A stretch of DNA of 64,000 nucleotides, from contig NZ_JAGGKD010000001.1 of the NCBI RefSeq assembly GCF_017873415.1, forward strand, positions 62,001 to 126,000. The letters run 5' to 3'. Under the pieces are notes generated by a model. It did not search any database. It was not told where the DNA came from and worked only from the letters and a program-made list of their open reading frames with translations. Positions 52,924 to 62,003 of the stretch are shown here, in pieces. Numbering within the stretch: the first letter of the stretch is position 1; each line of letters begins with the position of its first letter. This DNA comes from Methanolobus bombayensis (GTDB lineage: Archaea; Halobacteriota; Methanosarcinia; Methanosarcinales; Methanosarcinaceae). Position numbers and translations under genes: made by a program.

Positions 52924-53549
52924 TCCTCCTTACGCAGGTCTTTTGTTGCAATTGCCGTTTTCATCATTTTGTTGACGGTCCTGTGAAGACTTCTGATTCC
53001 TTCTGAATCTTCTGCAGCACCTTCAGCACCCCTGTCATGTGACCAGAAAGTACCTCCAAGGTTTGATCCGAATGACCCGCCTGCAACAGGTATCATTTCA
53101 CTGATAACGTAGAAATTGAGAATATTCTGTATGGCTGGTTCCTGTCCGCCCATCCTGTCTCCACCGACCGCAGCAGCAGCACCAACTTTATTCATAAAAG
53201 ACTTAGGATTACGTGCAACAACCGCACGGCATCTGTCCATGATAGTTTTAGTCTGGGCACTTAAAGTACCCTGGTATACCGGAGTGCCAATGATCCATGC
53301 GTCTGCCCAGAGCATTTTATCATAGAGCTCCACAAGGTCATCTTTGTGAATACAGCCCTCTTTCTTGCGGACACAGTAATCACAATGGATGCAGAATTTC
53401 ATCTCTTTGCCACTGGCTGAGAAATATTCGATCTCAGCATCGTATTTTTCCTGTGCGTATCTGAGAGCTTCGTTTACGATATAATCTGTGGATTTCTTCC
53501 TGGGACTTCCAGAGATGCCCAGCAGGCGAATGCTTCTGTCGTCGGACAT
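52920..53549 (-). CDS. isf: Iron-sulfur flavoprotein Isf
   Basis: 209 residues with LLGISGSPRKKSTDYI (FMN phosphate site) and a compact cluster motif CIHCDYCVRKKEGC (C-x2-C-x2-C-x6-C) that is diagnostic for methanogen Isf. GTPVYQGTLSAQTKTIMDR and GGDRMGGQEPAIQNIL complete the flavodoxin fold. Isf moves electrons from ferredoxin and has been linked to oxygen and peroxide reduction. It lies between the ferredoxin and FNR genes. Confidence 0.93.
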   Translation of the reverse strand: MSDDRSIRLLGISGSPRKKSTDYIVNEALRYAQEKYDAEIEYFSASGKEMKFCIHCDYCVRKKEGCIHKDDLVELYDKMLWADAWIIGTPVYQGTLSAQTKTIMDRCRAVVARNPKSFMNKVGAAAAVGGDRMGGQEPAIQNILNFYVISEMIPVAGGSFGSNLGGTFWSHDRGAEGAAEDSEGIRSLHRTVNKMMKTAIATKDLRKEE

Positions 53550-53568
53550 AGTGGCACTCCTTCTTTGT

Positions 53569-53760
53569 TCAGTCCAGTGTTATAGCTTCCTGTGGGCAGG
53601 CATCAACGCAGTTGCCGCATTCCACACAGTCGTCAGGTCGTGCAATAACGGATTTCAGATTTCCGTTCTCGTCTTCCTCTATGTCAATGACGTCTGTTGG
53701 GCATGATTCTGCACAAGCGCCAATTCCTTCGCATTTATCTAAATCTACTTCTGGTGGCAT
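53569..53760 (-). CDS. Ferredoxin with one cluster site altered
   Basis: 63 residues. The second motif C45-x2-C48-x2-C51-x3-C55 is complete. In the first, CEGIGACAESCP gives Cys10, Cys16 and Cys20, but Ile13 replaces the second ligand. The first cluster may thus be [3Fe-4S] or absent. The start ATG 53760 follows AAGGAG; the cytochrome stop overlaps this start. Position in the cluster suggests it transfers electrons between the cytochrome side and Isf. Confidence 0.88.
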   Translation of the reverse strand: MPPEVDLDKCEGIGACAESCPTDVIDIEEDENGNLKSVIARPDDCVECGNCVDACPQEAITLD

Positions 53761-53761
53761 T

Positions 53762-55195
53762 TTAATTTTCTCCTTTACTTCTTTTGAAAATATACATCGT
53801 AATTCCAAGAACCATTAGAGTAGCAAATATCCCAAATCCCGGGGTACTTTCAGATTCCGGCTCAGGCTGGGTTCTTTCATCTGCAGGTGTGGATGGGTCG
53901 TAAATGATCGCGGACATTTCATTCATGTCAACGATTGGAACTTCCGTTTCTTCTCCCAGCAGTTTATCGATAAGTTCCTGTGGAGCTGACCTGTATTTCA
54001 GGGCAGTTTCGACTGTTACAGGATAAACAGCATTTTCAGGAAGAACAAATGAGTGTTGCTCTGTTACAGTTTCTTTCGGCCCTATCCTGTTATCCTCGAG
54101 AATGCTTTCTGCAAGCCAGAAACTCTTTGTTTCCTTGCCGTCACTATCTCCCAGAATATTGTTGTATATCTGCTTCGCATCAACGATGTTTCCATCAATA
54201 TCAACGTTTCCGGCGTTGTATATGCTGTTTCCGTTTGCATCGGTGACTGTAACTTCCAGCCACATTTCCCTTATTTCGGAAACTCCTGTGGGAATATTAT
54301 GCCCGGCTCCGGTATTTGTTATTGATACATCAATAAGGACTTCATCTCCTGCGGATGCAACTTCAGGTGCTGATACTTCCATAGTGGCAGCTTTTTGTAG
54401 TCTCTCAACTGCCATTTCAGCAACATTGTCTGCACCAAACATTGGGGGGATCAGTGTATTTGCACCCACAATATCATGTGAAGATATGTGTTCTCTTTTC
54501 GGAGCACTTGAACTTGCACGTCCGGGGTTTGCTTTGAATTCGGTTATTCCTTCTGTCATGTGACAGTCCTGGCACACTACATCTTCTTCAGCATACTGAC
54601 TTTCTTTCCAGGTGGAATATGTATCGTCAATAACAAGTCCGTTAACAGGATTAATCACCTGATGGCACATTCCACAGTATTCTGACTGAGTGTAAAGCTC
54701 GAGGTATTCAGATTTATGATAGGCATCTCTTGAATCATTGAATGGTCCCCATTTTGTCTCTCCCGGAGTTACTGTGAATGGTGCGTTTCCCGTACCATTG
54801 CTTCCGGATACTACGTGGCAGAAATCACACTGTACTCCAAGTTTTGAAATATCAGACATTTCTGAACCATCAATTGGTGGGATCTCTCCACTGACAACTC
54901 CAATGGGTGTGTGACAGCGTGAGCAGAATTCATCCAGCGCACCATCTGTGTCATCACTTGCGATCTTTACTTCTTCAAGATAGAAAGGGTCAAGATATGC
55001 GTTAAAGTGCATTGTTCCTTCCCAGTCAGCGTAAATGATCGCATGACATTGTCTGCATTTACTTTCATAATCAAAATCTTCTGAACTGAATTCTCCTGCC
55101 TGGGTTGCAGGTGTTGCATTTGCAAAGTTCGCACTGATAAATAATATCATTATAATCGCAAAAAACAAACTACCTTTTACCAAATTCCCCCTCAT
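53762..55195 (-). CDS. Cell-surface pentaheme cytochrome c with PGF-CTERM anchor
   Basis: About 477 residues. A signal peptide (hydrophobic 10-25, ending ANA) is followed by five heme motifs at about C47-H51, C91-H95, C123-H127, C174-H178 and C208-H212, all in the first 215 residues. The middle (about 270-420) is a beta-rich domain with VLIDVSITNTGAGHNIPTG. The end is PGFGIFATLMVLG, then a basic tail, which is the PGF-CTERM sorting signal for archaeosortase A. It is similar in layout to MmcA-type methanosarcinal cytochromes but has five classic motifs. The start ATG 55195 follows GGAGAGGAC; a TTG at 55210 is less likely. Confidence 0.92.
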   Translation of the reverse strand: MRGNLVKGSLFFAIIMILFISANFANATPATQAGEFSSEDFDYESKCRQCHAIIYADWEGTMHFNAYLDPFYLEEVKIASDDTDGALDEFCSRCHTPIGVVSGEIPPIDGSEMSDISKLGVQCDFCHVVSGSNGTGNAPFTVTPGETKWGPFNDSRDAYHKSEYLELYTQSEYCGMCHQVINPVNGLVIDDTYSTWKESQYAEEDVVCQDCHMTEGITEFKANPGRASSSAPKREHISSHDIVGANTLIPPMFGADNVAEMAVERLQKAATMEVSAPEVASAGDEVLIDVSITNTGAGHNIPTGVSEIREMWLEVTVTDANGNSIYNAGNVDIDGNIVDAKQIYNNILGDSDGKETKSFWLAESILEDNRIGPKETVTEQHSFVLPENAVYPVTVETALKYRSAPQELIDKLLGEETEVPIVDMNEMSAIIYDPSTPADERTQPEPESESTPGFGIFATLMVLGITMYIFKRSKGEN

Positions 55196-55308
55196 GTCCT
55201 CTCCTCTCAACTATAATCTTATTTTATGTGCTAAAAGAACTGACTGACATTTATTAGGCAGTTTCTTTCAGCAAATCAGTAAAAGGGACAAAGTCCCTAT
55301 TTATTCGT

Positions 55309-55677
55309 TTACTTCAGTTGTTTTAGTGCATCTCTGCATGCAGCAACTGCAGGAGCTCCGGATGTGATGAAAATAACATCCATTACTTCCATGATCTCTT
55401 CCTTTGTTGCACCGTTCTTCAGTGCGCTCTTCATCTGTGATATTACACAGCGTTCACACTGTTTGGATGCAACTACGGCAAGTGCCATGAGTATCTTTGT
55501 TTTTGCCGGAAGCGCACCATCTTTAAGCAACCTGTGGTTACACATATTGTATTTGTGTAAAAACTCAGGCTCAATTTCTCCAAGTGTTTCTAATATCTGT
55601 GGTGTGAATCCCAGCTTATCGGACATATCATCGATAATCTCTTTGTGTCCGCATTCTTTACCTCTTTCTCCGCACAT
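55309..55677 (-). CDS. Carboxymuconolactone decarboxylase/AhpD-like protein
   Basis: 122 residues with a CERC motif in [24 protein letters not shown], the AhpD/CMD catalytic Cys pair region, and [13 protein letters not shown]. AhpD-like proteins are thiol-dependent peroxidases or reductases. It precedes the cytochrome by about 110 bases, and shares direction with the redox cluster, so may be co-regulated. Confidence 0.88.
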   Translation of the reverse strand: MCGERGKECGHKEIIDDMSDKLGFTPQILETLGEIEPEFLHKYNMCNHRLLKDGALPAKTKILMALAVVASKQCERCVISQMKSALKNGATKEEIMEVMDVIFITSGAPAVAACRDALKQLK

Positions 55678-55725
55678 CTTCTCTTCTCCTTTTGTTTAAT
55701 AAAATCAGGGATGTTCCCATCCCGA

Positions 55726-55944
55726 TTAATCGAATCCGTCTTCAATTGTCTGGTCAAAACAGTATTTGCAAAGAATTCTTGGTAGTCCCTTTGGAAGCCT
55801 TTGTACGTGAGGTGGCTGTCCGACAGACACAGGGAGCTCAAGTTCTTTGCAGTGATCGCTACAGAGACCTTTTCCGCAGGCTATGCAGATGCATGTTGCT
55901 TCTGTATCGTTTCCATCTTCCATGCAGTCATAACATTTCATCAT
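55726..55944 (-). CDS. DUF2180 family cysteine-rich protein (copy 1)
   Basis: 72 residues with Cys-rich pattern: CYDCMEDG, CICIACGKGLCSDHC and ILCKYCFD. The arrangement suggests a zinc-binding domain of the B-box/treble-clef type. The family (DUF2180) is confined to archaea in my recall. ATG 55944 or 55941 follows AGGTGATAT. It is nine bases downstream of a second copy, and 48 bases before the AhpD-like gene. Confidence 0.85.
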   Translation of the reverse strand: MMKCYDCMEDGNDTEATCICIACGKGLCSDHCKELELPVSVGQPPHVQRLPKGLPRILCKYCFDQTIEDGFD

Positions 55945-55952
55945 GATATCAC

Positions 55953-56192
55953 CTAGTAATTCTCCTTCAGGGCTTCATGACATGGCATACAGAGCACTTT
56001 TTTCCAGTGCTGTACGTCCTTGTAGTCACAGGAAATTCCCATTCCGCATTTCAACTTAATGCTGTATTCACCCTCCCATACAGGTGTTTCTTCTCTTACA
56101 AGGTGGTCCTTGCATACTCCTCTCCCGCAGATTATACAGACAGCAACAGTGTCACTGTCTTTTCCATTTTTTGCACATTCAAAGCATTTCAT
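55953..56192 (-). CDS. DUF2180 family cysteine-rich protein (copy 2)
   Basis: About 79 residues with CFECAKNG, AVCIICGRGVCKDHLV and VLCMPCHEA, a paralogue of the neighbouring DUF2180 protein. The tandem pair points to duplication. The start ATG 56192 follows GTGATC; a GTG at 56201 is the alternative. No function is established. Confidence 0.85.
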   Translation of the reverse strand: MKCFECAKNGKDSDTVAVCIICGRGVCKDHLVREETPVWEGEYSIKLKCGMGISCDYKDVQHWKKVLCMPCHEALKENY

Positions 56193-57547
<1,355 letters not shown>

Positions 57548-57574
57548 ACAAGAAAAGAACGTCGGAGGCAGTTA

Positions 57575-58603
57575 ATGGCCCATCCAAAAATATTAGAGGT
57601 CATTGAGCACGACGTCTGTACTGCTTGTGGGGCATGTGTTTCAGCATGCCCTGCTGGTGCTATTGTTATGAACAAGCATGCAGAAGTCCGTGACCCTGAT
57701 AATTTAGAATACTACGTCAAAGGTGCAGCACCTGATGTATGTGAAGGATGTCTCACATGCGGAAGGCTTTGCCCGGTTATTGACGGATATGTGGAAGACG
57801 AATTCGCAAACGTAAAGGAGTTCTTTGGAGCAAAGAGCACTATACAAGGTCAGGATGGTGGTGTCACCTCTATTCTGGCAAAGGCTTTGCTCGAGACCGG
57901 TACGGTAGATTGCATTGTTGGTATCGCCAAGGATGACAAATGGGGTACTGAACTTATTCTTATGACCAAGCCGGAAGATGTCGACAGGACAACAGGTACA
58001 AAGTATACCTACGATTCCGTGCTTTCAGCACTAAGGGATCCTTTTGAGAAATACGATAAGATAGGCGTAATTGGCGTACCCTGCCAGGCACACGGCGCAC
58101 GTCTCCTTTTTGAGAATAACAACGACAAGATCGTTGTGATCCTTGGTCTGTTGTGCATGGAGAGTTTCTATCATGACACCATGACAGACACTATCGTTCC
58201 TGAAGTAATGGGACTTAACCTTGAAGATGTCGTAAAGATGGACTTCGGCAAGGGTAAATTCTGGAACTACACAAAGGACGGCGAAGCCCACAGCGTGAAG
58301 ATTCCGGAAGTTGCTCACCATGCAAGAAACCCATGTCACCACTGTTGTGATTACACTTCAGTATCCGCTGACATATCACTTGGTTCAGTCGGTACTCCCG
58401 ATGGCTGGAACTGTGTGCTTATACGTACAGATGTAGGCAAGGAGATGTTCGAGCTTATCAAGGACAAGGTCGAGATCATGGAAGATCCGAAACCAGGAAT
58501 GGATCTTGTTAAGAAACTTGCCAAGATGAAACACGATAACAACTCAGGACACTATTTAGAAGTGTGTGAGAAGTTCACATTCGATGAATGTGGCATTCAC
58601 TGA
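57575..58603 (+). CDS. fpoF: F420H2 dehydrogenase subunit FpoF
   Basis: 342 residues. Two ferredoxin-type motifs lie at the N-terminus (CTACGACVSACP and CEGCLTCGRLCP), followed by the FrhB/FdhB-like F420-binding domain with GQDGGVTSILAKALLE, IGVPCQAHGARLL and a Cys-rich ARNPCHHCCDYTSVSADISLG. FpoF feeds F420H2 electrons to the Fpo membrane complex, and can act alone as a ferredoxin-F420 oxidoreductase. In Methanosarcina it lies apart from the fpo operon and beside mer, as here. The start ATG 57575 follows GGAGG. Confidence 0.97.
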   Translation: MAHPKILEVIEHDVCTACGACVSACPAGAIVMNKHAEVRDPDNLEYYVKGAAPDVCEGCLTCGRLCPVIDGYVEDEFANVKEFFGAKSTIQGQDGGVTSILAKALLETGTVDCIVGIAKDDKWGTELILMTKPEDVDRTTGTKYTYDSVLSALRDPFEKYDKIGVIGVPCQAHGARLLFENNNDKIVVILGLLCMESFYHDTMTDTIVPEVMGLNLEDVVKMDFGKGKFWNYTKDGEAHSVKIPEVAHHARNPCHHCCDYTSVSADISLGSVGTPDGWNCVLIRTDVGKEMFELIKDKVEIMEDPKPGMDLVKKLAKMKHDNNSGHYLEVCEKFTFDECGIH

Positions 58604-58615
58604 TGGTTATCACAC

Positions 58616-59143
58616 ATGCACATGAGAAGAGCGTTCTATATCGGACGCTTTCAACCTTTTCATCTTGGACATTACTCTTTAATAAAAGATATTGCACAGG
58701 ATGTAGATGAAGTGGTAATTGGTATAGGCAGTGCGCAGAAAAGTCATGAGCCTAAGAATCCTTTTACCGCAGGTGAGCGCGTAATGATGATCAGGCATGC
58801 TCTTGAGGATGCTGACATCAAACATTACGCGATTCCTCTGGAAGACCTTCAACGAAATGCTGTGTGGGTCTCGCATATTATTTCTATGGCACCACCTTTT
58901 GATGTGGTCTATTCTAACAATCCACTTGTTGTACGTCTTTTTAAAGAATCCGGCACCCCGGTGGAACAACCTCCTATGTATCAGAGGGAAGGCTATTCAG
59001 GTACCGAGATACGTGAAAGGATGCTCAACGATGGTGATTGGCAATCTCTTGTTCCCGAAGCTGTTGTTGATGTAATAGATGAGATAGATGGTGTGAACAG
59101 GCTCAAAAGCGTATCTAAATCCGATAAGGATTACAAGGATTAG
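58616..59143 (+). CDS. nadM: Nicotinamide-nucleotide adenylyltransferase
   Basis: 175 residues. RAFYIGRFQPFHLGHYSLI carries the HxGH site, IGIGSAQKSHEPKNPFTAGER follows, and GYSGTEIRERM is the second ATP-binding motif of archaeal NMN adenylyltransferases. It makes NAD from NMN and ATP. It is twelve bases after fpoF, so may share its message. Start ATG 58616 or 58622. Confidence 0.95.
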   Translation: MHMRRAFYIGRFQPFHLGHYSLIKDIAQDVDEVVIGIGSAQKSHEPKNPFTAGERVMMIRHALEDADIKHYAIPLEDLQRNAVWVSHIISMAPPFDVVYSNNPLVVRLFKESGTPVEQPPMYQREGYSGTEIRERMLNDGDWQSLVPEAVVDVIDEIDGVNRLKSVSKSDKDYKD

Positions 59144-59212
59144 TTTTTCTTATAATTTTATACTCATAATTATTTTTAAATATCATTTTCTCCAATTCGA
59201 AAAGGAAGGAAA

Positions 59213-59854
59213 ATGACAAAGAATAAAGTAGAAGATAATCCGGGTGGTGACTCCGAAAGAAAACTTGTACATGTGGTATCAGGTCTTGCTTATATACCTC
59301 TTGTGTATTTTTTCACAGAATTGTCTCTATATGTATTATTTTTCCTGGAGTTCATTTTCTTCTCGATTGTTGTTTCACTTGTACTCCTGAAGGCATACAG
59401 GTATCAACCGGTTTTTGATATGATACATCGATGGGGACGTAAAAAGGAAAACTATATCCCTTTAAAACCGACTTTGCTGGTCAATACTGGCATCTTAATA
59501 ACATATCTTTTATTTCCTGTTAATGTTGTATGTGCTGCAATTGCAATAACTGCACTTGGAGACGGCATTGCCACTGTGGCAGGAGAGAAACTCGGTAAAC
59601 ACAAGTTGCCCTACTCAAAGAGAAAAACATATGAAGGCACCCTGGCAGGAATTATTGTAGCTTTTGCAGGTGCAGTTATTTTTGTCTCTCATGTTCAGGC
59701 ACTATCGGCTAGTGTCGGTGCATTATTGATTGAGAGTGTTATTGGAAGGGATTTCATAACAGATTCATCCATAAATTCTTTTATCAATCTGCTGAAAAAT
59801 GACAATCTGGTCCTTCCAATAGCTTCAGGATTTATTATGATTGTATTCGGATAA
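59213..59854 (+). CDS. SEC59/DGK1/VTE5-like lipid kinase
   Basis: 213 residues and six or so membrane helices. RKLVHVVSGL begins the first, GDGIATVAGEKLGKHKLP and KRKTYEGTLAGIIVAF are the diagnostic motifs of the CTP-dependent kinases for dolichol, diacylglycerol and phytol. In an archaeon the substrate is likely a polyprenol or an archaeol. A Shine-Dalgarno AAGGAAGG precedes ATG 59213. The next gene is not closely linked. Confidence 0.85.
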   Translation: MTKNKVEDNPGGDSERKLVHVVSGLAYIPLVYFFTELSLYVLFFLEFIFFSIVVSLVLLKAYRYQPVFDMIHRWGRKKENYIPLKPTLLVNTGILITYLLFPVNVVCAAIAITALGDGIATVAGEKLGKHKLPYSKRKTYEGTLAGIIVAFAGAVIFVSHVQALSASVGALLIESVIGRDFITDSSINSFINLLKNDNLVLPIASGFIMIVFG

Positions 59855-59999
59855 TTGAGCTCGAATTCAGAGTACTTCTTTTTTTTTAAAATTATCATCC
59901 GCACTCAAAAATCCCTATATACTGAATCTTAGTATATATCTCTCCAATCAAAATTTAATTCATACACTTATATTATTCTCAATGTTTGGGATGGTCAAC

Positions 60000-61151
60000 A
60001 TGGATGCTAAGAAATTCACACCTCTGGCATTCCTGGCTTCACTCGGGGCTGGGGGTATCGCAGTAATGCCTTTTGTACTGATGCAATATACAATAGAACA
60101 TGGTTCGGGTCTGATAACAAGATCACAGTTATGGGGAATGGACTTTACATCTTCGTATCAGGTATCATATTACTACCTGCTTGAATTTGTAATGGTATTG
60201 TTTACGTTCATACACTTTGCTCTAACCATAATATTTACAATTAAATTGCTAAAGTGGATGAGGACAGATAGTTATCCCACTCTAATAAAGGACCCCTTAA
60301 GGAATACAGGGATTCTCGCACCACTTATATCCTATTTAATGACAATGAATGTCCTCATTGGTCCTATAAGATACTTTTCGCCTTTCCTATCAGCTAATTT
60401 CTCATCCCTCTTTTACCCTGCAATGATATTCTGGTCCCTGTTCTTTTTACTGGTTATGTTCACTGAGATCAGGCTGCTTGAAATATCTTTCAAGAACGGA
60501 TTTGATATCAACAAAATAAACTTTGGATGGCTTTTGCATCCTTTCCTTCTGGGAATGCTCACTGTTGTGGGAACAGGAATATCTGCAATGTCCAGCAATC
60601 CTGATATTGCAAATATAGCAGCTTTTATGTCTCTGATCTCCGGATCCATGGGAATTTTTCTCCTGCTGGTTAAAATGGTAATACTTTTCAAGAGCCACTT
60701 CCAGTCAACAGGTCTTCCGGAAAAACACTTTTTACCAAGCTTCCTGATAGTCATACCAAATATAACTCTTTATGCAATAAGCGGTTTCAGGCTTGGTCAT
60801 TTCCTTGAAAGTACTTATGGATTTGAGCTGGGTGCTTATTTCTATCTTGTAGTAGGACTGTCTTTTGCATTTGAAATATGGTATATGCTGTTTGGTTTTT
60901 CTCTTTTGGTAGACTATTTCAGGAACAACCATTTCAAAGAATTCTATGTAACCCAATGGGGCCTGATATGTCCTCTGGTAGCATTTGCAGTTCTTGGCTC
61001 ATTTGCACACAAGATTGTGTTTACCAACATCGTGCTTTATGTCGGTCTGGTAATTTTTATGCTTTTAACAATTCTGGTCTATTTTGAGTTGTTAAGCAAG
61101 CATATCAAATGCAGTCGCTCAAGCCATGCTAAGTTAAGTTGTGCTGTATAA
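60000..61151 (+). CDS. Polytopic membrane protein, TDT/TsoY-like
   Basis: About 383 residues and ten predicted membrane helices. The N-terminal FLASLGAGGIAVMPFVLMQY resembles the start of the TDT (tellurite-resistance/dicarboxylate transporter) and TsoY-type proteins, from memory; I cannot go beyond that. The regularly placed helices and few charged residues suggest transport of a small anion or of sulfite-like compounds. The start ATG 60000 follows GGGATGGTC; ATG 59991 and 59982 are alternatives. It is monocistronic. Confidence 0.7.
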   Translation: MDAKKFTPLAFLASLGAGGIAVMPFVLMQYTIEHGSGLITRSQLWGMDFTSSYQVSYYYLLEFVMVLFTFIHFALTIIFTIKLLKWMRTDSYPTLIKDPLRNTGILAPLISYLMTMNVLIGPIRYFSPFLSANFSSLFYPAMIFWSLFFLLVMFTEIRLLEISFKNGFDINKINFGWLLHPFLLGMLTVVGTGISAMSSNPDIANIAAFMSLISGSMGIFLLLVKMVILFKSHFQSTGLPEKHFLPSFLIVIPNITLYAISGFRLGHFLESTYGFELGAYFYLVVGLSFAFEIWYMLFGFSLLVDYFRNNHFKEFYVTQWGLICPLVAFAVLGSFAHKIVFTNIVLYVGLVIFMLLTILVYFELLSKHIKCSRSSHAKLSCAV

Positions 61152-61230
61152 TGTCCTGAGAAAAATATGTCGTATTTCCGGTATTTAAGAATTGAAAACT
61201 GGCAGATGCCAGTTTATTTTTATTTTATTA

Positions 61231-62003
61231 TCAAGAGTCCAGTATACTGCCTTCAATTACGGTGACAGCCTTACCTGAGATCAGCACTCTTTCTTTTATT
61301 ACTCTGACTTTCAGGAATCCTCCCCTTTCTGAAGCCTGATATGCAGTAAAACTGTTTTTGTTCAGTTTCTTCATCCAGTAGGGTCCAAGACAGCAGTGAG
61401 TAGAACCAGTTACAGGATCTTCAGGGATCCCTATGGCAGGTGCAAAAAGCCTGGATACGAAATCATATTCATCCGACGAGGAAATAGAAGTCACACAAAC
61501 TCCTCTGGTTGTGATCTTTGCAAGCCGGGAAAAGTCAGGTTTCAAATTTCTGATCTCTTCTTCAGACACAAGTTCTATCAGGTAGTCAAAGGCGTTTCTA
61601 CCTATATAAGCTGTTTTTTCACATCCAGTGCTTCAAGGAGTCCATTAGATGCTTCTGTTTCTTTTACAGGTAGTTCCGGGAAGTCAAGTTCAATCCAGTC
61701 TCCTTTAAGAGTTGCAGTCAACAGTCCGCTTTTTGTGAAGAACTTTACAGTTTCTTCTTTTTCTTCAAATCCTTTTTCCCATAATATGTGTGAACTGGCA
61801 ATTGTTGCATGACCGCACATATCTACTTCTGCATCAGGTGCAAACCACCGCAGCTTGTATCCATCATTTTCGGGATACAGGAATGCGGTTTCTGAGACTG
61901 CCATCTCTTTTGCAACGTTCTGCATCCATTTTTCATCTGCAGGCTTATTAAGAATACAAACTCCTGCTGGGTTACCTATGAATGGTTTATCGGTGATTGG
62001 CAT
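61231..62003 (-). pseudogene. PhzF-family isomerase gene broken by a frameshift
   Basis: The N-terminal half (62003 down to 61602) has KPFIGNPAGVCIL, AVSETAFLYP and RWFAPDAEVDMCGHATIASSH with the catalytic Glu region. The C-terminal half (to 61231) is in another frame and has PAIGIPEDPVTGSTHC and the conserved end. In the minus reading, the frame is lost at a run of six A (T-run 61614-61619 on plus): adding one A would join VKKTAYIGRNAF to the second half. The first dozen residues of the family (up to VDAF) are also absent, and the ATG lies on the stop of the PAS gene. A one-base sequencing error is possible for the run. Confidence 0.78.

Noticed and set aside
61602-61632. Read-through of the TAG in phzF as pyrrolysine, since methanosarcinas can decode TAG
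   Set aside because: After the TAG the same frame meets a TGA within nine codons and the family similarity is in another frame. A lost A explains everything.
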